Positions 6,236 to 11,259 of a stretch of DNA of 11,259 bases are shown here, one piece after another. A program made the translations under genes and the position numbers. Source of the stretch: Lysobacterales bacterium (GTDB lineage: Bacteria; Pseudomonadota; Gammaproteobacteria; Xanthomonadales; Marinicellaceae); assembly GCA_026990095.1 (NCBI GenBank), contig JALSIL010000494.1, positions 1-11,259 on the forward strand. The letters run 5' to 3'. Under the pieces are notes generated by a model, which searched no databases, was not told the origin of the DNA, and was given only the letters and a program-made list of their open reading frames with translations. Every line of letters starts with the position of its first letter. Position 1 is the stretch's first letter.

Positions 6236-7423
6236 ATGAACATATTAAAGATGCAAGAGCAAGATTTGCAAAATAAGCGCGTTTTAATTCGTCAAGATTT
6301 AAATGTGCCCATTAAAGATGGCAAGGTAACCAGTGCAAAAAGAATCACCGCTTCATTGCCTACCATCAAAGCCGCACTCGATGCCGGAGCCGCTGTTATG
6401 GTCATGTCTCACTTGGGTCGACCAACAGAAGGCGAATATGAAGAGGAGTTTTCTTTGCAGCCTGTAGCGGATTATTTATCCGAAACAATGGAGCAAGAGG
6501 TCAAATTAATTAAAGACTGGTTGGGCGGTGTAGAAGTTAAACCTGGGCAACTTGTTTTACTCGAAAATGTTCGCTTTAATGTCGGTGAAAAAGCCAACAA
6601 TGAAGAGCTTTCCAAAAAGATGGCGGCTTTATGTGATGTGTTTGTTATGGATGCCTTTGGTACAGCACACCGAAAACAAGCCTCGACCTATGGTGTTGCA
6701 CAATTTGCACCGATGGCGGTAGCAGGTCCGCTGTTATACAACGAACTAGAATCTTTAGGTAAAGCATTGGATAATCCAGCTCGTCCCATGTTGGCAATAG
6801 TTGGAGGATCAAAAGTTTCAACAAAATTAACCGTTCTTGAAAGCCTTTCTAAAAAAGTGGATCAACTTATAGTCGGTGGTGGAATTGCTAATACCTTTAT
6901 TGCCGCAGCAGGTCACAATGTCGGTAAATCCCTTTACGAGCCCGACTTAATAGAACAAGCACAACATTTAATGCAACAAGCCATTGACCAAGGTCGTGAA
7001 ATACCTGTACCAACAGACGTGGTCTGTGCTAAAGAGTTCAGTGAATCTGCCGAAGCAGCAATCAAAGCAGTTGATGCGGTAGAAGACGATGATTTGATTC
7101 TTGATATTGGTCCTGAAACAGCGACAAAATTTGCCGAAATGGCTCGCAAAGCCGGTACAGTTGTCTGGAATGGCCCTGTTGGTGTTTTTGAAATAAATCA
7201 ATTTGGAAATGGCACGGAGACACTAGCTGCAGGCATTGCCGCAGGAGAAGGATTCTCAATTGCAGGGGGTGGAGACACATTAGCGGCGATAGACAAATAC
7301 GATATCGAAAACCAAATTTCCTATATCTCAACGGGAGGTGGTGCATTTCTTGAATTTTTAGAAGGTAATCTATTACCAGCGGTTGAAATATTAGAGACAC
7401 GCTATATAAAGACCTCAGAATAA
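6236..7423 (+). CDS. pgk: Phosphoglycerate kinase
   Basis: Pgk transfers phosphate between 1,3-bisphosphoglycerate and ADP in glycolysis, and runs in reverse in gluconeogenesis and the Calvin cycle. The 395-aa cytosolic enzyme is full length. The N-domain signature RVLIRQDLNVP (15-25) and SHLGRPTEGEYEEEFSL (58-74) bind the triose phosphate. VGGSKVSTK (189-197), LIVGGGIANTF (211-221), WNGPVGVFE (311-319) and the nucleotide loop AGGGDTLAA (343-351) form the ATP-binding C-domain. Similarity to enterobacterial Pgk is close throughout. The ribosome-binding site is weak (AAAGAA about 5 nt before the ATG). fba follows after 56 bp without a clear terminator, so the two are probably co-transcribed. 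No gapA or pyk adjoins it here, unlike many proteobacterial clusters. Confidence 0.98.
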   Translation: MNILKMQEQDLQNKRVLIRQDLNVPIKDGKVTSAKRITASLPTIKAALDAGAAVMVMSHLGRPTEGEYEEEFSLQPVADYLSETMEQEVKLIKDWLGGVEVKPGQLVLLENVRFNVGEKANNEELSKKMAALCDVFVMDAFGTAHRKQASTYGVAQFAPMAVAGPLLYNELESLGKALDNPARPMLAIVGGSKVSTKLTVLESLSKKVDQLIVGGGIANTFIAAAGHNVGKSLYEPDLIEQAQHLMQQAIDQGREIPVPTDVVCAKEFSESAEAAIKAVDAVEDDDLILDIGPETATKFAEMARKAGTVVWNGPVGVFEINQFGNGTETLAAGIAAGEGFSIAGGGDTLAAIDKYDIENQISYISTGGGAFLEFLEGNLLPAVEILETRYIKTSE

Positions 7424-7479
7424 ATCTAAAAATTGTTTGTTATTAAACACAAACATAAACATAAAATAAGGTAAAAAGA

Positions 7480-8499
7480 ATGAATGTAGAACAGTTATTA
7501 GAAACTGCAGCAGCAATGGTTGCACCTGGTAAAGGCATCTTAGCAATAGATGAAAGCACAGGAACAATTGCCAAAAGATTGGCATCAGTTAATGTAGAAA
7601 ACACAGAAGATAATCGCAGAGCGTACCGTGAAATGTTGTTAACAACACCCGATATAGGGGAATACATTTCTGGAGCAATTTTATACGATGAAACCATCCG
7701 ACAAAACGCATCTAACGGACAAAAACTGGTAGATATCATGCGAGAGGCAGGAGTCATACCAGGCATTAAGGTTGATACGGGAGCACATCCAATGGCTGGG
7801 TTTGAAGGCGAACTCATTACTGAAGGACTTGATGGCTTGCGAGCACGCTTAAAAGAGTATGCGGAATTAGGTGCACGCTTTGCCAAATGGCGTGCGGTTA
7901 TTACCATCACTGATGACTTGCCATCACAGGCCAATATTGAAGCCAATTGCCATGCATTGGCTCGGTATGCGGCTTTATGTCAAGAAGCTGGCATTGTGCC
8001 CATTGTTGAACCAGAAGTTTTAATGACAGGCGATCACGATATTGATACGGCTTATGATATTAGCGAGCTGGCTCACAAAACATTATTCAAGCACCTTTTT
8101 GAACAAGATGTTATCTTGGAGGGTTGCATCTTAAAACCTTCAATGGTTATTGCAGGAGATAAATGTCCTGAGCAATCTGGTGTTGAAGATGTTGCCGAAG
8201 CAACAGTCAATTGTTTACTCAACTCAGTTCCAGCAAGTTTAGCTGGAATTGTATTTTTATCTGGTGGTCAAAGTGAAATTCAGGCGACACAAAACTTAAA
8301 TGAAATGAATACACTTGGCCCATTGCCGTGGCCATTGAGTTTTTCATTCGGACGCGCCTTGCAAGCCAGTGCTTTAAAGGTTTGGGGTTCAGACATCAAC
8401 AAAAACACCTCTGCTGCGCAACAAGAGCTTGCCCACCGTGCACGCATGAACTCTTTAGCAACGCAAGGTGAGTATAATGCAAATCAAGAGTCCTCATAA
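7480..8499 (+). CDS. fba: Class I fructose-bisphosphate aldolase (eukaryote-type)
   Basis: This enzyme reversibly cleaves fructose 1,6-bisphosphate to dihydroxyacetone phosphate and glyceraldehyde 3-phosphate through a lysine Schiff base, with no metal. The 339-aa protein follows the animal and plant class I pattern: LAIDESTGTIAKRL (21-34, Asp24), FAKWRAV (134-140, Lys136), PIVEPEVL (174-181, Glu177), ILKPSMV (217-223, Schiff-base Lys219), LSGGQSE (260-266) and GRALQ (291-295, Arg292). These correspond to rabbit Asp33, Lys146, Glu187, Lys229, Ser271 and Arg303. The C-terminus (EYNANQESS) lacks the terminal Tyr that tunes the vertebrate enzymes. It is not the zinc-dependent class II form common in Proteobacteria. 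AAGG 8 nt before the ATG supports the start. It sits between pgk and ugd on the same strand. The symbol is generic; some annotations use fbaB, which properly belongs to a different class I subtype. Confidence 0.96.
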   Translation: MNVEQLLETAAAMVAPGKGILAIDESTGTIAKRLASVNVENTEDNRRAYREMLLTTPDIGEYISGAILYDETIRQNASNGQKLVDIMREAGVIPGIKVDTGAHPMAGFEGELITEGLDGLRARLKEYAELGARFAKWRAVITITDDLPSQANIEANCHALARYAALCQEAGIVPIVEPEVLMTGDHDIDTAYDISELAHKTLFKHLFEQDVILEGCILKPSMVIAGDKCPEQSGVEDVAEATVNCLLNSVPASLAGIVFLSGGQSEIQATQNLNEMNTLGPLPWPLSFSFGRALQASALKVWGSDINKNTSAAQQELAHRARMNSLATQGEYNANQESS

Positions 8500-8512
8500 C
8501 ATCAATTAACTT

Positions 8513-9844
8513 ATGAAAATAGCAGTCATTGGAAGTGGATATGTTGGGTTGGTTAGTGGTGCGTGTTTTGCACAAATGGGTAATAACGTTACTTGTGTTG
8601 ACATAGACCAAGACAAAGTTGCCAAACTAAAACAGGGCATCGTACCTATTTATGAACCGGGTTTAGAGCGCATGGTTCAAGAAAACAACCACAATAAATC
8701 ACTGTTATTTTCATCAAATTTTAAAGACTCTATACAAGGTGTCCAACTTATCTTTATCGCCGTTGGTACCCCAATGGGCGATGATGGCAGTGCCGATTTA
8801 CAACACGTCTTGGCTGTGGCGAAAAATATTGGGAAACACTTAAACCAATACACCGTGATAGTGGATAAATCCACCGTGCCTGTTGGCACGGCCGATAAAG
8901 TTAAAGCCACCATTCAAGAGCAGTTAGATGAGCGTCAATCAAATGTTGCTTTTGATGTGGTCAGCAACCCAGAGTTTTTAAAAGAAGGTGCGGCAATTAA
9001 TGATTTTATGTGCCCAGACAGAGTTGTAGTTGGGGCACAAAGTGAAAAAGCACTAACCATAATGCGTGAACTGTACGCACCATTTATGAAACACCATGAT
9101 CGATTTATCGCCATGGATATTCGCAGTGCAGAAATGACAAAATACGCAGCTAATGCCATGTTGGCAACCAAAATATCGTTTATTAATGAAATTTCAAATA
9201 TCTGTGAACTGGTTGGAGCCGATGTTAATAAGGTCAGAAATGGCATAGGCAGCGACAGTCGAATTGGTTACAGCTTTATCTATCCTGGTTGTGGATATGG
9301 CGGCAGTTGTTTTCCCAAAGACGTGCGGGCACTGGTTAAAACATCCTCTGACAACGGTTATTATCCCGAATTACTCAGTGCGGTCGAATTGGTCAACAAA
9401 AGACAAAAGCACGTATTATCAAACAAAGTCATCAACCATTTTGGTGAAGACTTAAATGGTTTAACCTTTGCCATTTGGGGGTTAGCATTTAAACCTGGTA
9501 CCGATGACATGCGCGAAGCACCTGCCATCACCATAATTAACGAACTAACCAAACGCGGTGCAAAAGTACAAGCCTATGACCCTAAAGCCCGTCATGAAGC
9601 CCAAACGCACTACCTCAAAGACAACAAAAACATTCGTTATTGCGATGAGAAATACCAAGCCCTTAACAATGCCGATGCGTTGTTATTGATTACCGAATGG
9701 CAAGAATTCCGCAGTCCAGACTTCAACAAAATCAAATCACTACTCAAAACCAACCTCTTTTTTGATGGACGCAACCAATTCAACAAAAAACAAATGCATG
9801 AAAATGGTTTGGTCTATCTACCGATAGGGACTAAAGCGACTTAA
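8513..9844 (+). CDS. ugd: UDP-glucose 6-dehydrogenase
   Basis: Ugd oxidises UDP-glucose twice with NAD+ to give UDP-glucuronate, a precursor for surface polysaccharides and lipid A sugars. The 443-aa protein has an N-terminal NAD domain with IGSGYVGLVSG (6-16), AVGTPMGDDGSADL (83-96) and STVPVGT (120-126). It then has NPEFLKEGAAINDF (152-165), Lys210 and Asn214 in the central helix, and the catalytic Cys266 in GYGGSCFPKD (261-270). The C-terminal UDP-binding domain has WGLAFKPGTDDMREAP (322-337) and AYDPKA (354-359). Length suits the ~440-aa bacterial type rather than the 388-aa E. coli form. It starts 13 bp after fba with no evident Shine-Dalgarno, so it is probably expressed by coupling. 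Its stop codon overlaps the stop of the convergent zinc-ribbon gene. Very secure identification. Confidence 0.97.
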   Translation: MKIAVIGSGYVGLVSGACFAQMGNNVTCVDIDQDKVAKLKQGIVPIYEPGLERMVQENNHNKSLLFSSNFKDSIQGVQLIFIAVGTPMGDDGSADLQHVLAVAKNIGKHLNQYTVIVDKSTVPVGTADKVKATIQEQLDERQSNVAFDVVSNPEFLKEGAAINDFMCPDRVVVGAQSEKALTIMRELYAPFMKHHDRFIAMDIRSAEMTKYAANAMLATKISFINEISNICELVGADVNKVRNGIGSDSRIGYSFIYPGCGYGGSCFPKDVRALVKTSSDNGYYPELLSAVELVNKRQKHVLSNKVINHFGEDLNGLTFAIWGLAFKPGTDDMREAPAITIINELTKRGAKVQAYDPKARHEAQTHYLKDNKNIRYCDEKYQALNNADALLLITEWQEFRSPDFNKIKSLLKTNLFFDGRNQFNKKQMHENGLVYLPIGTKAT

Positions 9845-10260
9845 AAAAATAATAAGAAATCTAGTGCATTAACAACAATCTCAAAAAAAGTATATTCAAA
9901 TAGTCCTTTAAAGAAACCATTATTGTTTTCTAAAGTTGTCTTTGTGCCGTGTGATTTTACAATGGCTTTAATTTCGTTATTATCAAACCAACCACATTCG
10001 CAATGTGGGCATAAGTCAATTTCAACAGAACCCATAGCAACACTTTTCATTGTGTCTAAGCAGTTTGGGCAATTTATTGAAAGTTTATAAACTCGTAAGT
10101 TTTTAAAGTATTGATTAATCGTATCTGAGGAAAAGTTTTTCTTAAGTATGAGAAGACTTCTTGGTTTTAACAACAAGCCTTCACACTGTTGACAACAATA
10201 GGCATAAACACGCCCGTGTGAGGTGAGAATAAGTTTTGAGTTGTCTCTTGGGCATTTCAT
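9841..10260 (-). CDS. Small protein with two zf-TFIIB-like zinc ribbons and hydrophobic C-terminus
   Basis: The function is unknown. The 139-aa product has two zinc-ribbon units. The first has CPRD (3-6) and YCCQQCEG (21-28), so one ligand would be Asp6 or a noncanonical residue. The second has CPNC (64-67) and CPHCECGWFDNNEI (84-97), close to the zf-TFIIB pattern (CPxC, then CPxCxGxWxD plus an acidic residue), with an extra Cys89 where Gly is usual. The C-terminal 23 residues, from FFKGL, are strongly hydrophobic and aromatic, ending DFLLFF, which suggests membrane association or a buried helix. Related zf-TFIIB proteins are small and uncharacterised, so no role in transcription should be assumed from the name. 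Convergent with ugd (stops share TTAA) and divergent from miaA; the Shine-Dalgarno is weak. Confidence 0.8.
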   Translation of the reverse strand: MKCPRDNSKLILTSHGRVYAYCCQQCEGLLLKPRSLLILKKNFSSDTINQYFKNLRVYKLSINCPNCLDTMKSVAMGSVEIDLCPHCECGWFDNNEIKAIVKSHGTKTTLENNNGFFKGLFEYTFFEIVVNALDFLLFF

Positions 10261-10283
10261 ACTATTATTATCTCAAATTCTAA

Positions 10284-10301
10284 GGCTATTTAGAATAGGC
10301 C
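10284..10301 (-). other. Small hairpin in the 5' leader of the zinc-ribbon gene
   Basis: GGCTATT (10284-10290) pairs with AATAG plus CC (10294-10301) around a TAG loop, with one bulged G at 10299. If RNA starts near 10306 from the TATAAT at 10313-10318, this hairpin sits near the 5' end of the leader. It is short and may be incidental. Confidence 0.25.
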
Positions 10302-10312
10302 AAAAGTTGTGA

Positions 10313-10341
10313 ATTATAAATTTAGTTATGAAATTTTTTAA
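10313..10341 (-). promoter_or_regulatory. Promoter candidate for the zinc-ribbon gene
   Basis: On the minus strand a perfect -10 TATAAT lies at 10313-10318, with TTAAAA at 10336-10341 as a weak -35 at 17 bp. The predicted RNA start near 10306 leaves a leader of about 46 nt. It faces away from the miaA start region. Confidence 0.45.
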
Positions 10342-10345
10342 CCCA

Positions 10346-10366
10346 AAGGATATAATGACATTTTAA
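10346..10366 (+). promoter_or_regulatory. Overlapping Shine-Dalgarno/three-codon ORF or -10 element upstream of miaA
   Basis: AAGGA (10346-10350) followed by TATA and ATG (10355-10357) forms a ribosome-binding site and start. The frame reads ATG ACA TTT TAA and stops at 10364-10366. This frame is the same as that of miaA, whose first usable start (TTG) is six codons later. The same bases contain a perfect -10 hexamer TATAAT (10351-10356), but no convincing -35 is present. Either reading, promoter or mini-ORF, is possible, and probably not both from the same transcript. Confidence 0.4.
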
Positions 10367-10381
10367 TGCGATAAAATTACT

Positions 10382-11259
10382 TTGAACAAAAAAGCCATCT
10401 TTCTCATGGGTCCAACTGCTGCGGGTAAAACTGATGCAGCGATATTTTTACATGAAAAATACGGTTGCGATATTATTTCGGTGGACTCTGCTTTGGTGTA
10501 TCGGCAGATGGATATTGGTACGGCAAAACCTGATGAGCAAACCTTAATCAAAGCACCGCATGCGTTGGTGGATATTATTGACCCGTGGGAATCGTATTCT
10601 GCGGCTAATTTCGTCGATGATGCATATAAATTGATGGAACATTCACGAAAATCAGACAACATGCCTTTATTGGCTGGTGGCACCATGATGTATTACCGCT
10701 CCTTGCAACAGGGCTTGTCTCAATTACCTGATGCCAACACGGTGATACGAGCAGAGCTTGAGCAAGCTGCCACAGAAATTGGTTGGGATGGTTTGCATCA
10801 ACGTTTGACTCAGATTGATCCTGATTCTGCTGCCCGTATTAATAAAAATGATCCCCAACGCATAGGAAGGGCGCTGGAAGTTTATACTATCACGGGTCAA
10901 ACCATGACTGAGTTGCATCAAAAAGACCAAGGCACAAGGTTGGATTATGATGTGTTAAAAATCGTTATTGCGCCAGAACGTTCCGTGTTGCATAAACGCA
11001 TTGAACAACGCTTTGAGGTTATGCTGAAACAAGGTTTTATCGAAGAGGTGGAAAAATTAAGAGCCAATCCCAAGATAACTTTTGATATGCCCTCCATGCG
11101 CTGTGTCGGTTATCGTCAGGTGTGGCAGTATCTTGAAGGTGAATTGAATAAGGAAGAAATGATTTTCAAAGGCATTGTTGCGACACGTCAACTTGCTAAG
11201 CGCCAGTGGACATGGTTACGCAAGGAAGAAAATGCCATTTGGTTGGATTCAACAAAGTC
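10382..11259 (+). CDS. miaA: tRNA dimethylallyltransferase MiaA, partial at window edge
   Basis: MiaA transfers a dimethylallyl group from dimethylallyl diphosphate to N6 of A37 in tRNAs reading UNN codons, the first step toward ms2i6A. About 292 codons are visible of a usual ~310. Numbered from the TTG start, the P-loop is GPTAAGKT (10-17), followed by ISVDSALVYRQMDIGTAKP, the catalytic Asp/Ser strand. AGGTMMYYRSL, NDPQRIGRALEVY and SMRCVGYRQVWQYLEG follow, with ATRQLAKRQWTWLR near the edge. The only in-frame ATG near the start (10406) is inside the P-loop strand and would delete needed residues. TTG at 10382 gives (M)NKKAIFLMGPTAAGKT, a normal MiaA N-terminus, though without a Shine-Dalgarno. 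A well-placed ATG at 10355 is in frame but separated by a TAA. Identity is certain; the start is not. Confidence 0.95.
   Translation, partial: MNKKAIFLMGPTAAGKTDAAIFLHEKYGCDIISVDSALVYRQMDIGTAKPDEQTLIKAPHALVDIIDPWESYSAANFVDDAYKLMEHSRKSDNMPLLAGGTMMYYRSLQQGLSQLPDANTVIRAELEQAATEIGWDGLHQRLTQIDPDSAARINKNDPQRIGRALEVYTITGQTMTELHQKDQGTRLDYDVLKIVIAPERSVLHKRIEQRFEVMLKQGFIEEVEKLRANPKITFDMPSMRCVGYRQVWQYLEGELNKEEMIFKGIVATRQLAKRQWTWLRKEENAIWLDSTK

Noticed and set aside
7434..7455. GTTTGT ... ACAAAC inverted repeat and a TAAAAT in the pgk-fba gap, considered as terminator or promoter
   Set aside because: The stem is only 6 bp with no U-run, and the TAAAAT overlaps the fba ribosome-binding site, so it cannot serve as a -10 for fba.
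7062..7946. Minus-strand frames of 112 and 167 codons antisense to pgk and fba
   Set aside because: Both overlap strongly conserved enzymes in full and resemble no known family; they are explained by codon bias on the opposite strand.
10363..10930. Minus-strand frames opposite miaA (10363-10686 and 10724-10930)
   Set aside because: They are antisense to unmistakable MiaA motifs on the plus strand and show no independent coding evidence.

Overview
The window reads as an AT-rich gammaproteobacterial chromosome segment made almost entirely of housekeeping genes. ErpA, ElaA, Pgk and MiaA follow the enterobacterial versions closely. The block DUF6776-like protein / bactofilin / erpA beside hemJ is an arrangement I associate with gammaproteobacteria. 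Low GC together with a eukaryote-type class I aldolase would suit a marine or host-associated lineage such as the Thioglobus/SUP05 relatives, but that placement is inference. I see no tRNA, rRNA, transposase, phage gene, CRISPR array, toxin-antitoxin pair or defence gene.

Left block (1-2900, minus strand): a tight operon runs from an extended -10 promoter near 2870 through a DUF6776-like membrane coiled-coil protein, a bactofilin, erpA (Fe-S insertion), nudC (Zn-Nudix NADH pyrophosphatase/deNADding enzyme) and mutM/fpg (8-oxoguanine glycosylase, cut by the window start). Junctions are 9 bp, 2 bp, 8 bp and an 8-bp overlap, so translational coupling is likely. The last three genes deal with Fe-S assembly and with nucleotide or DNA damage. 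hemJ (protoporphyrinogen oxidase) diverges from this operon.

Middle (2918-6189): hemJ converges on a large asmA-family gene. The 129-bp gap between them holds a possible three-way-junction fold and a 13-bp AT-rich hairpin that may act as a terminator. asmA is divergent from elaA (GNAT acetyltransferase).

Right block (6236-9844, plus strand): pgk, class I fba and ugd form a likely carbon-metabolism cluster, linking triose and hexose phosphates to UDP-glucuronate production. ugd converges on a small double zinc-ribbon (zf-TFIIB-like) gene, the two stop codons sharing a TTAA palindrome.

Right end (10261-11259): a divergent promoter region leads to miaA (tRNA A37 dimethylallyltransferase), cut by the window end. 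miaA has no in-frame ATG before its P-loop. Its best start is TTG, preceded by an in-frame, Shine-Dalgarno-equipped three-codon ORF.

I find no wholly new system. The items most worth a second look are the miaA start region, the structured hemJ/asmA gap, the altered zinc and Nudix residues in NudC, and the small zinc-ribbon protein.
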